DNA of 64,000 nt from Globodera rostochiensis (Eukaryota > Nematoda > Chromadorea > Rhabditida > Heteroderidae), in NCBI GenBank assembly GCA_018350325.1, contig JAEVLN010000014.1, positions 1,948,001 through 2,012,000 of the forward strand. The letters are read 5' to 3'. Each line of letters begins with the position of its first letter. The stretch's first letter is position 1. The notes below the pieces were generated by a model. The model did not search any database. It was given only the letters and a program-made list of their open reading frames with translations, and was not told where the DNA came from. Below are positions 1 to 11,062 of this stretch, piece after piece. The position numbers and the translations under genes were made by a program.

Positions 1-835
1 GTTTCTCGATCTTCCGTTTCCAATGTTCCGCGAAGAATGACACCAATGAGTCATTTTGTCATTCGAAGTGTCCGAATGTCCACCGGTGGACCGCCGGCGT
101 TCGGGTGGGCGGAATTTTGCAAAATTTGAATTGGACAGATTTTGCATATTTGGCACGGGCCATAAATTTTGGCGTTCGCTTTTTATTGCTCAGGCGATCC
201 CGTCGCTGTCTCGAAACTGTCCCAACGGCTGCGGACTGTGCGGGAACAGTTCCATTTGCATGGACAGAGAGCCGAGGTTTAATTGCGAGGGGTTAACCAA
301 TTTCCGCCGGCACTGTGCCATTGCTCCGAGCCCAAATAATTTTAGCTCTTTTTCTAAGGCATTTGCGTCCACGGGACACCGCCGGAAGGAAACCGGCGTT
401 TTTTTGCCAATCCTTGACGAGTTTTGGCCGTTCAATTAAACGTTTTCCCTTTTTAGATGCCGCTTATTTCATGGTTTCTGTCGTGGGCCATTCTATTCGC
501 ATGACTGGAAACGCATTTACTGCGGCCGGACGTGCGGACTTTGCTAAAGGCAAATTGTTGGCATGAAATGAGAAACATTTCAAATAAAACATCGAATTAA
601 ATAAACAATTATTTGATTTTAAACATTTATTATTTTTCATTCAATTTCGATAAAAATATTTCTCATATAAAGTAAAATTGCAAAATGAAAAATGCATAAT
701 TTGTTTTCAGGAAAAAGGGAACTCACAAATCGGACGGACTTTTATTAATTCAAACAAATAAATATTAACCCTTTAATACAAAAATGCCATTACATAGGTA
801 ATTAATTAATTCGCTATGCCAACGGCGAAAATCGT
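1..835. other. no confident gene
   Basis: I see no recognisable protein here. An 81-residue minus-strand frame (435 to 190) is followed within a few bases by an AATAAA-like signal and could be a 3' terminal exon of something upstream, but it has no motif I know. From about 560 to 830 the DNA is AT-rich, as expected for the 3' flank of the sulfatase gene that ends at 836. Confidence 0.4.
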
Positions 836-3427
836 TCAGTTTCTTTCCCCAAACATTTTGTCGTTTTCCCCGTTCTTTTGTTGTTGTCGACGGCCATTCT
901 TCAGATAATCGCATTGACATTTGGGCGGGTCGCAACACTTTTGGAATAAATTTTGGCTGCTATTTTTTATTTGTTTTGCCTTTTCTTTTCAATTTCCAAA
1001 TTTGTCCACAAAAAAAGCGCAACAAATCAAAAAACTCACCGGATTTACTTCCCGTGAAAAGTGTCCCAATTGTTCCGGAACTCTGACGATCGATCGGCGA
1101 TGCTCCGTCAGAATTCGGCTGACCTTCTCCAACACGTCGCCCACCTTCCGTTCCCCCTCATTGTCCACCAACGGGTACAGCTCGTACGGGTCCTGGTACA
1201 GGTCGTACACCAACGGAGGCTCGTGTCTGATCAGCTGACTTTCCGGGCAAGTTTGACTCACATACCTTTCAAATAAATTATTACGATTTGATCTTTTTGT
1301 TTCACCCACCAATCGGCCCGTGGCTTCCCCCCGGGACAGAATTCCTCCAAATTCGGGTCTTTCGTAAAGTTTTTGAAGATGGGCGACGCCATGTAATGGA
1401 CCTTTAACAACAAACATTGTGCCTTTATTTATGCCAATTATTTTTGCAGAAAATGCCTTATAATTGTTCCAACGAATTGCCATCAGCTTCTGGTTGCAGT
1501 AAAAGAACAGCGGACGTCGTTCACTCAACGGCACTTTCAGACTGCTCAAATGATACTTCACATCGTTGTAGAGGACGCCGTTGGCGGCAGAATATCCCAG
1601 CAACTGACCGAAGAGATAAGAAGCCGAGGACCGCAAATGAACTTGCCTCAGGCCAAATGTCCACGCCGTCAATCTTTCGCTGGGGGCGAAATTCAAATTG
1701 TCCATCAGACAGATCAGGGTTCTGGACAACAAAGTCAACGATTTGTGCCTTCGGGTGACTGCTTCAATGACCTGCTCCCTCTTGGCGATGTGTTCGAAGG
1801 TGGGGAACAAGTCGAGCGACGAAATCACTTCGTTGGACACCACCCCCTGGCGAACCGTTCCAGGCATCCACGCGGCGAACGGAATGCGGAAGCCGCCCTC
1901 GTACGAATTGGACTTTCCGCCTCAATTGGAAGAAGGCTTTGGGAAGAAGATTTAAACAAATTGCAATTACCTTTCAGTCCAGCGGTGGAGCCGCCGTTGT
2001 TGCACAACTCCTGGTGCGGTCCGTGGTCGGACATGAAGATGACCAACGTGTTCCTGTCGAGTCCGTACTTGCGCAGGTCGGCAACAATCTGTCCAACGGA
2101 CCACGCCATTTCGTTGAGGTTGTCGCCGAAAAGGCCTGTAAAGCACACGCCTTTCACTCATTAGCTCATTAAACTCGTGGCACCTCTTTCGGATTTGCCC
2201 CTAAAGTTGTCGTTGGCAAATTGGGTGGAGTGGACGTGCGGGTAGGAAAAGTAGAAGAAGAACGGCTTCGCCGGGCGACCCAGAGCGTAGCCTTCGAGAA
2301 AGCGTCGCCAATCCGCGAGGAGATCCTCCGTTAGGTTTTCGAATTTGATGGGTTGTTGAACGATCTGAAAAAAGAATTTTGAGGGTTAATTATGGAAAAT
2401 TGAGTGAATTAAATAAAATGCTAATTAACATGCCTCATCTCCGCTGTAAAGGAAGCATTTCAACGGATTGGGCCCCTGCGAGAAGTAATCCTTAAATTGA
2501 ATGATTCATCCACCGTCCGAATACCGTTCCCTCATCTGTGCGGCACACTTTGGTCTCATCGCATTCCCAATTGTTTGTGAAGGGCAAGTTCAGTCCGACA
2601 AAGTCGAACCCGCGTCGACTTGGCAGGTAAGTGCCATCGGAGTGGTTGAACGCGTTGATGCCCAAGTGCCATTTGCCAACCATCCCCGTGGTGTATCCTA
2701 AATTGAAATATTCCTTCATCTAATGACCGTTCAACATTTCTGTTTTCGAGTTGATAAATGTTCCGATCACTCTTACCGTACTCTCGCAACATTTCCGCCA
2801 TGGTCGGCTCATCCCGGGGTAAACCACCCGTGTCGGTGACTAAGAACACGCGATTCCCCCCAACGACTCCAAGACGGATGGGTAGACGACCTGAATAAAG
2901 CGAAGTAAACTAAACGAAAGGGAAGCCATGGCGTAGTGACCGGTCATGAAGCCAGCACGACTTGGGGAACACATCGAATCGGCATGCGTACGCGTTGGTA
3001 AAGCGCACTCCTTCGGCCATTAGTTCGTCCAGCGACGTCCATTCCTTAGGAGAAGCATTGGTATTGAACGACAATATCAACACGCAAAAGCAGACAGAAC
3101 CTGAGTCGGATTGCCGTAACTTTGAAGGTCTCCGTACCCGAGGTCATCGACCATCAAGACGAGAATGTTCGGCCGCGATGGGGCGGAGGGAGGGGGCAAC
3201 GGTCTCCAAAATGGGAGCTTGGCGGCCGCCGATACGACGCTGTCCTCATCCAAAAACAGCGGAGGATCGTCCGCTGCTTCCAAAAAAAAGTCGTTATTGT
3301 CGGATTGCGCTCGCTGAACGATCCGATGGCTGCTGAACATGTTCTGAACTGCTCGAACTCCAACTAAGCCGAGCAGAAACGGGAGGAGGAAGAGAACGAT
3401 GGACACGGACGACGAATTTTGGCGCAT
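836..3427 (-). CDS. steryl-sulfatase-like arylsulfatase (multi-exon, apparent frameshift)
   Basis: Sulfatase family enzyme, expected to hydrolyse sulfate esters in the secretory route or lysosome. The chosen Met (3427) opens a hydrophobic signal or anchor segment ([16 protein letters not shown]). Then come the metal-binding block [14 protein letters not shown], the formylglycine motif CSPSR (2957-2971) followed by [27 protein letters not shown], and a C-terminal block [19 protein letters not shown]. The last exon (ending at 836) carries a Cys-rich tail, [10 protein letters not shown], like the C-terminus of vertebrate steryl sulfatase. Introns are short; one of 49 nt separates MTG from RLPIRLGV. 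One extra base at about 2984, just before ADSMCSPSR, breaks the frame between TNAYA and ADSM. It could be an assembly error or a real lesion. The steryl-sulfatase subgroup is inferred from remembered alignment; substrate is unknown. Confidence 0.85.
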
Positions 3428-5415
3428 TTTAGCAAAGTTGGGGCATGCGTCTGAAGAGATCACATGGTATTTATATGGATGGAGATGGACCCGTACAATT
3501 CGGTAATTAATCCTGCCCCCCCCAATGTCCCCGTGGGTCAACCTGCCCAAATTGCCAAAATCAAAGTTGGTCAATGAGCAAAAGTGCCATTTTCAGCATC
3601 AAAGCACTTTCCCCATGCGTTATTTAATTTCATCAAAATGAATGGCGAAAATCCGATTTATGGGCAGATGTTTAATCCCCCGCCCCTCTCTGAGACGGCA
3701 GATAATTAGGATAAAAGGGGAAAGGTGAAAAAGTCGGTGGGAGAGGGGGGGGGGGGGGGTAAAGAATCAAAAAACAAAAAAAGGCGAGTGGACTCTTTGG
3801 TGGGTCTTTTTGTGTAAACGATGCCGGAGGGGAGGGGGGGGGGGGCTAAAGGGGAAATTCGTGCACAAAACAAACCCCCCGAATATTGGCGACAAATAGT
3901 GCTAATGCGAGTCCATACATCGATCGCATCGTTTGGCATAATAATGAGGAAGGAGATGAACGGCCTCGGGGGGGGGGGGGGGGGGGGGTGGACATTGCGG
4001 AAGGGGAGGAGTCGCCCGCGGGGGTACTGTTATGGGGGGGGGGGGGAGAGGGGACTCATACAACGATCTATTTGTGCTATGCCAAATCGGGCATATTTAG
4101 AGTAAAGGTCGAAATTGTTTGGTTAGTCCCCAATTAAGTTTTATCCACAATTCGTTACCCGCTAAAATTCTCATCTTTTTTTACATTTCTTATAATAATA
4201 ATTGACAAGACAAATAAATACGGTGTAATTAAAAATTCGCTGGACTTTGGTCGCTGTTTCGTCGGCAACGAAAAAAAGGCTGTCACAAAGGTAGCCGATC
4301 AAAGTCCATCGGAGACGGCTGGCACAAATGCCGTCCTAATGCGGCAAGCCGACCCGAACTTTGCCCTATAGGGACTAAACACTTCCTGCCAAAAGGCATT
4401 TGTGCTGCATTTTCGGCAATAATTGGGGAAGTTATGTTGTTTCATTGTCCTCGTCATTTATTCGAAATTCTTTCCATTTTTCCTTATTTGGTTTGTGTCC
4501 CCACATCAAACAATGCATTATCATCATCATTAACACACTAATTATCCCTCTTTCCCTTCCCTTTAGCCCCTTCATCAGTTGTTAGTTGCGCACTTCCCGA
4601 CATTCTCTTCTCCCTTTGCTTTGTGCCATTTTTTATCCCCAAAAAAGCGCATTTGTTGTACATAAAGTACGCCAAATGGCAATAGTATGGATGGCATTTG
4701 CAAAGGCAAAGAAAGGAAACTGGGAAAGAGCCATCGGAGGAAAACATCGCTTCGCGGATTATCCAGCACTCAGCTGCTGAGTCGAGTCGCGCTTCCGTCC
4801 ATCTTGCGGTTGAGGAAAGGATTGACGTTCTCGGAGGTGTAAATACATATGTATGGTCGGAGATGGTTGATGGGGGAGGGGAGAATTCGGCTGAGGCGCT
4901 AGCCCCAAAAGCAAAAACAAAAAATTTGCCAAAATTGGACAACAAAATCAATTAGGGCAAAAGATTAAAGAGGAATACGGAGTTCATTAGAAGGAGAGGA
5001 ACCATAAAAAGTTGCGCAACTCCGTTTCAACATTCATGCAGTCGACAGGCCCACCATTCAAACTGACCGATGCCCACCATAAAACTTTCATAAATCCTCT
5101 ATTTTTGTACAGACTGAACGATGACCATGACCAATTGTATTCTCCATAAAAAGATCAATTGTTACTATCCGCAAAATACCAATCGAAGCGTATGAATAAA
5201 CAATCAATAAATATTGCCAAATAATTCCCTGCGGATAAAGTTGGGGATTGAGTAGTGATTTGTGTGTTCTTTGTGTATGGAATGTGGCAGTTAAATAAAT
5301 ACTATTAAAATATGTCTGAAGCGACAAATGGTCGGGACAAATTCACAAAATGACATAATCTTCGAACCCTCTCCACCTTGCGAATAAGCCAATTCTTCAG
5401 CTGCCCTTTGCCAAT
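3428..5415. other. intergenic region with long poly-G runs
   Basis: There is no supportable gene between the sulfatase start and the anillin stop. The left part holds four long G runs: 3745-3759 (15), 3834-3845 (12), 3968-3988 (21) and 4034-4046 (13). The remainder is ordinary AT-rich DNA. A 137-codon minus frame at 4951-4538 has no recognisable features and lacks splice-signal support, so it was not called. Confidence 0.6.
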
Positions 5416-8400
5416 TCATTTCCGCTTGACCATTCTCCAGACGTTGGACCTTCGAATGGACTGATTGATGCATTCCATCCAATGTTCCATCTCTTCCGGT
5501 GTGTCGGCTGCGAATTGCACCGAGCTAAAAAAAGGTTGGCTTATTGTCAGTGAAGTCCAATCGCGAAAACCGACCTAATGCCCTCTTTTTGATTCGTTTT
5601 CTCGTCGACGAGCACAACGTCCACTTGCATTGAATTGGGAAACGAGGCGGCAGACGACGGCATAGCCATCACTTGACTGACGCATCTGTGAAGGCCCAGC
5701 TCAACGCAAGGATTCTGAAACGAATTCAGTTGGCGTCCAGCTTTAAATAGTTTTTAACAAAAGTTTCTCAATTTCTGGTTATAAAACAATAGAAACGACC
5801 TTTGTGGCTTCATCCTCGGGATAACGCCAAAAACGAAGTTGTCCACCCCCAAGAGAACACCAAAATCGAGTCCACGAGCTCAAACCACTGACGATCTCAT
5901 ACTTAGAAAGGAATGAACGGTATTCGCGCAACGGCATCGAATTTGGGTCCGGATGGCAATCCAGGTTCAACAGAACAGTACCCTCCAATGGGTAAGTTAA
6001 GTCGGAGAGCAAAAATTTTTGTCGATGGACTAATTGACGAGTGATGGTCAAATGTCCAATTCGCTGAAATCCGGGATCCATGACGCCGATCGGACGGTGT
6101 GCACTGCTCGAAGAATATGCGGCTATAAAGACAACATTAAACAGAAGTCGATCGGAATGATGGGAAAATAATTCAAAAAACATTCATTTGAATGCTGTAA
6201 ATGCGTACAAAGTGAGTTTGTGTAGGCATTCAGCGGCGTACTGATCACCATTCTGCGCCAAGTTCCCTTTTTGCTTCGAACACCTCTGTCCGTTCCAGCT
6301 AAGTCTTGGCTAGATTTCTAAACATTTTGACGATTAGGGTAAACGCAACACGAAAAATGTCATGTTTTCAACATTTTGTACCCACTCATTGGAAAAGCGA
6401 AAACATACCAGCGAATACACTTCAATCTCGCAGGTAAAGTCGGGAGAGAGCTCCGACACAGTGATGTAATGCGAGAACTCGATGAAGCCGCTTTTGATGC
6501 CTTGATCGCTGGCGGCCAACGTCGTGTGAAAGACGTGTTCTCCGCATTTGATCAGCACAATAAAATAGTAGAGACTGGTGCCTGAAACGACGTTTTCTCC
6601 TTCTTTTCTCTGTAACCAATTTCTACTTGAATTGTGCTGTATGAAGTTGCTTATGTATTCACGCGACAATTTGAAAGAAATTGCGGAAAAGGTCAGCGTC
6701 CCCTTCAGATCATTCTCCGCGGTCAAACAACGCCCATTGATGACGCGGTCACGCTCCAGCAACAGGGCCCTTCGTCTCTCAGTCGAAATCAGCAAAGCTC
6801 GTTGAGCGTCAATCTCAACACAAACAATGAAAAATTGGACAATGGAGGAGAATCCTTTTTAATTGTCGTACCTCTTCTCGACTCCCGCGAAATCGTTCAT
6901 TTTGTCTACAAAAAGCGAGGGCTCTTGAAGCTTGACAGATTTGGTCTTGCTGAACGATGATGGCATCGTGAAGTCGTTTCAGGGTGGTCTCTTGGTCGAT
7001 AGTTGGAGTCTGCGCTAATTGTCGCTTCGCGCCACCGTCGGCTTCGTCAATTGTCATCTCAAATTGTTTCCGGTCCATTCCCCTTTCCATCGGAAGCTCA
7101 GCTCGCTGTCGTTTTTCCGGAAATGTTGGGTCTGAAAATGCACAACACTTTTAGCTTCTAAATAATTTGAGTGATACTGACCATGTGAAGAACTGAATGT
7201 TCCAGCCTCTCTGCCCGACTGTCCCATACGTTTGGCCGATTGGGAACGGTATGAGGAAATGCTGTGCCCCTCTTGCAATGAAGAGCTTCCGAAGTGATTG
7301 CGCGGACTGAGGTTCGGGTCCGATTGGTATTGCTTTGATTGTTTGTATTTTTCAAGCTCAGTGTTTATGTCATCCCAAAGCGACCCGATAATCTGATCGG
7401 TTGGAGTAACCGGTCTAAACACTTCATCGCTTTTAGTCACCGCAGCATTGGTAATCGGTGGTGGTGGCGGCGGATAGTGTTCGCGTGTTGGACTACCGAC
7501 ACCAGAACTCGAAGCAGTCGGAATGGTGCTGGTCCGTGGTGAGTAAGTTGAATGCGACATCGTATCGTCAACGACTGATTGGAACGATTCGCTTGTCTTT
7601 GTTGTGCGAATATTGGTCACTGCGCGTTGAGGCGATCGCTCGAGAGAGACAACGCCTGGCAGTGCTGAACGGTCTTCGTCTTCTTTGCCATTGTCAGCGT
7701 CCAATGCGTCGTCATCAAAACGACGACGAAATGGCGAAGTGATCGGTGAAGAAAGCGAAGGCAGCGGGCGAAAGGTTTTCTCAAAACGTTTAAACGGAGT
7801 ACCAGTGCTTGTGGGAGTATTTGACATTGGAACTGCAGAAGCCGGAACTGCAGTAGCCGGCGTACCCTGAAGACAGTATAAACGATTAATTCATTTATAA
7901 AGTATATTAAAATATTAAATTTATTTTTACAAACTCCTTTAGGGTTTCGCTGTTCCGAAAGTCTGACAGCTGCCTGAATAATCTCTTCATTGTTGGTGTC
8001 AGGATGCAATGGCGTCCCCATAGAAGAAGAAAGCTAAACATCAAAAGGTAAATAAAATCATAACAACTGACCTCCCAGCGTGAGCGCAGTGTCTTAACCG
8101 AACTTTCAGACCCCGGCGTTGACACGACAGGCGCTTTGAAAGTTTCGTCTGTCAGTGAACCTTTCGGCGTTTTTTTGAACGAATGTCTAACAACCGCACG
8201 ATGCATCGCACCAGCGGCAGGTGTTTCTGTAAAAATGATGGAAAATATTCTGTATAATCACAAAAATCTTAGGCAAAACTAACCAGATCGGTCCATTCTG
8301 TTCTCGTTTTCCTTTCTATCCTCTGACATCATTTTGTCAAGCTCGGCATTTCTTTTCTCTTTACGGCTTAAAATCTCCTAAAAAAACAAAAACTAAATGA

Positions 8401-8432
8401 TTTCCTTGAAATAAAACCTGCATATCTTCCAT
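5416..8432 (-). CDS. anillin-like cytokinesis scaffold
   Basis: Anillin links actin, myosin, septins and RhoA at the contractile ring. The start Met (8432) opens a tiny exon, then a charged segment (EILSRKEKRNAELDKMM), then a long Ser/Pro-rich linker with a polyproline run around 7450-7470. The C-terminal half shows the anillin homology region (AENDLKGTLTFSAISFKLSREY, then SELSPDFTCEIEVYSLVC). It ends in a PH domain, with the family signature LDCHPDPNSMPLREYRSFLS, WTRFWCSL and RFWRYPEDE, and later QFAADTPEEMEHWMECINQS. The stop is at 5416. The order and the DCHPDPNS...YRSFLS block are diagnostic. Nematodes usually have several anillins; the long N-terminal linker fits the full-length (ani-1-like) type. 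Exon borders are inferred. The SECp43-like gene is divergent, 681 bp away. Confidence 0.88.
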
Positions 8433-9113
8433 TGCGGACTTGTAATTAACCTGGATTGGTTTTAGCTAAATAAATAAAAATTAAAAGGACAATGTAAAAT
8501 AGACACGTTTGAGAAATTAAACCAAAGCCAATAGGAAATTAAATATCGGAAACCATTCATTGGTTGACAACCAAAAAAAAGTTTTTGCTGGCAAGCGCGC
8601 GCGATACATTGGGCTAATTAGATTCAGGAATCCTTAATCAGGATTCGCAGTTCAATTTGATTTGATTGAATAAACCATTGAATGCTTTAATTTAAATTCC
8701 AATCCCAATTCAAACCAAAAGCGCAATTCCATTTTGAAGAAGAAAATTACCGCGTCTTAATTTTGTTCCCCAAATATCAATAGCATGCAGCAGCACATTT
8801 CAGTGCCGAACCTTTCAGTGCCAGGCATACCAGCAATAAGTACAACCAGATCCCCATTAAAAAAAAAAGAAATGGATGTTTTTGAAGTTCGAAGCAGTTG
8901 AAATCTTCTAAATTTTTTTTCTTCGAAATTCGTAGTAATTCAAGCGCCGTTGAATGCACAATGTTCCGAAATACTTTTTCAGAAAATTTCAATTGGAACC
9001 TTGTTGTACAACACAAGATTATAATTGCTCAAAGCTAATTGAATTAAGGCAAAATCTTTTAAACGGCCTAGAAAGAAAGATCTAATTATTGTAATAATTC
9101 GAAAGTCGGAAAA
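8433..9113. promoter_or_regulatory. divergent intergenic region, anillin / SECp43-like
   Basis: 681 bp of AT-rich DNA separate the two divergent start codons (8432 minus, 9114 plus), so promoters of both genes probably lie here. A splice-acceptor-like string (TTTATTTAG, minus strand, around 8462) precedes the anillin start and could be a trans-splice site. I see no conserved element. Confidence 0.35.
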
Positions 9114-10855
9114 ATGATGACACACCAAGAATTCGCCCAAAATTCAAACGCCATACTGCAGCAGCAGCAGCAGCAGGTGCTTTGTCCTCCCGAATCAACC
9201 TTGTGGATGGGCGACTTAAAACAGGAATGGGACGCGAATTTCATTCGAGAAGCGTTTGGAGAAAATGCGGGCGATGTGACGAATGTCAAAATGGTTAATA
9301 CCTAGTCTATTCTAGTATATACACTAACATATCGGATTCAGAGATCAACCTATTGTTTCGTTGAATTTCGAGATGGACCTACTGCGCGAGCTGCAATGTT
9401 GCGGGTTAATGGAATGACGGTTCACTCAAACTTTTTTTTGAATGGTTGACAGGTTAATTACGATTTAGCTTCCGAATGATCCAAGTGGGACGTCTCGCTT
9501 TAATTTGGCTTTTGCGAATTCACCACATCATATGTACTTAAATATTTCATTACGGACCATACCCGTTTGTATTTTAAGGTCTATTGAATATAATCTTTTC
9601 GTGAACAATTTGTCTCCAGATGTTGATGATGTAGCGCTTTTTCGGGTGAAGTTTGCTAACTTTTCGTGTATTTTTTTTGATGCATTAAGTTATTTCAAAA
9701 ATCACGAATGGTCTTATTTTAACATTTTTAGTTGTTTGGCGAGCGCTACATGTCTTGTCGCGGAGCAAAAGTTTACCGACACGAGGATGGCGCATCGAAA
9801 GAGCAAGGATTTGTCCGATTCACCTCGGAAACTGACCAGCAAAAAGCATTGGTATGTATAAACACACAGAAAGGTAAAGGTGAATCGGTACGGAAATTGT
9901 AGGTGGAATTGAACAAACATAAGTTCCACGGGCGCGAGTTGTTTCTCAAGCTGGCCAGACCAAAAACGCGTGGTGGCCCAGCCGAAAAGCGATTTGGTGG
10001 TCAAAGTGGCCCACCAAATATGATGGGTCCGGCCGGATACGGAGCTGCTGCTGGTGGATTCGGTAAATTTTGACCCGTTAAAGCATAGTTTTTTGCACAA
10101 ATTTTAATAAATCATAAAATACCTAGAGCAAAGAAATCAGGCGCCATTGCAAATGGGAATTCCTCACAGAACAATGCAAATGACGATTCCATTTTCCTCC
10201 ACGAATCCCATCCCCGCAGTCGCACCGGTCCAAGCAATGCCAATGCTCGGGGCCATGCCGTACGGAATGGTTTCGACTGGAGCGCCACTTGCCATTTCAG
10301 GGCCATACGGAACTCAAATGGCCCCGAACCATGGAGTTGCCGGGTTTGGCAGGGGGATGCCTACCGGGCAACAGTTCATTGGCCAGCCGCTTGTCTTGGG
10401 CTATCCTCAAAACGCGGGCTTCATGCAGCCAACTGTTGGTTTTCAAGTACATCTGATCACTATGGATAGAATTTTCAAACTTCTTTTCACTAATAATAAC
10501 CCTAATTAGACGGTACACCCAACTGGACAAATGATGGCGCCAATTGGAGGACCATTTTCTTCGGTCGCTGGGGTGATGGGCCCTCCACAGATGAAACAGC
10601 CTCCGCCATCCCAAAATGTCATGGCCAATATGCCGCCGCCACAGCCTTTGTATGAAGGCGAGTTAATCCATGAAGATTTCAATATAATTCGCCAGTCCTT
10701 TAGATGTTGAACCGCTGTTTGCTGAGGAACACAATGCCATTCTTTACAATTCCAGTGCCGAATTTCACACTGCCTTGGAAGCCAGCCGTTGGAACGCTGT
10801 GGGCTTCTTGCCAGACACCAAAAGGAAGGAGCTGTACAACATGCTTCATGGATAG
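9114..10855 (+). CDS. SECp43/TRNAU1AP-like RNA-binding protein
   Basis: Two RRM domains followed by a Gly/Met/Pro/Gln-rich region and a short conserved C-terminus. SECp43 (tRNA selenocysteine 1-associated protein 1) associates with Sec-tRNA; nematode relatives may have general RNA roles. The protein starts with a polyglutamine stretch, then RRM1 (STLWMGDLKQEWDANFIREAF, later STYCFVEF) and RRM2 (YNLFVNNLSPDVDDVALF, later KEQGFVRF). The C-terminus reads EFHTALEASRWNAVGFLPDTKR before the stop at 10855. Introns include one of about 49 nt after NGMT, joining directly to LPNDPSGTSRFNLAFAN. An AATAAA-type signal lies near 10960. The next gene on the same strand starts 207 bp after this stop. The family call is strong; the selenocysteine role is inferred. 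Confidence 0.85.
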
Positions 10856-11039
10856 AAATTATCATTTTCTCATCCTTTAATAATTTCGCATTGTTATTTA
10901 TTTAATAGTGGTGCCATCAGATTATTCATCTTTTCTGATGTCGTCACTTATCAATATGATAATAAAGGTTAAGGAACTTAATATTTTCTCTTTTGAATTG
11001 AGTAATGGTTCCCATATATTTTTAATAGTTTTTTTTTCT

Positions 11040-11062
11040 CATTTGTAGCTTTTACTTTAGAA
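11040..11062 (+). promoter_or_regulatory. probable trans-splice acceptor before downstream gene
   Basis: A T-rich stretch ends in TTTTACTTTAG, only two bases before the ATG at 11063, and lies 200 bp after the stop of the same-strand SECp43-like gene. This is the arrangement expected for spliced-leader addition to a downstream message. The sequence shows the acceptor; trans-splicing itself is inferred. Confidence 0.45.

Noticed and set aside
3821..4137. Gly-rich plus-strand frames
   Set aside because: Translations of poly-G runs whose length is unlikely to be stable.
4538..4951. 137-codon minus-strand frame
   Set aside because: Cys/Ser-rich without known motif, no splice context, and overlapped by equally long frames on the other strand.
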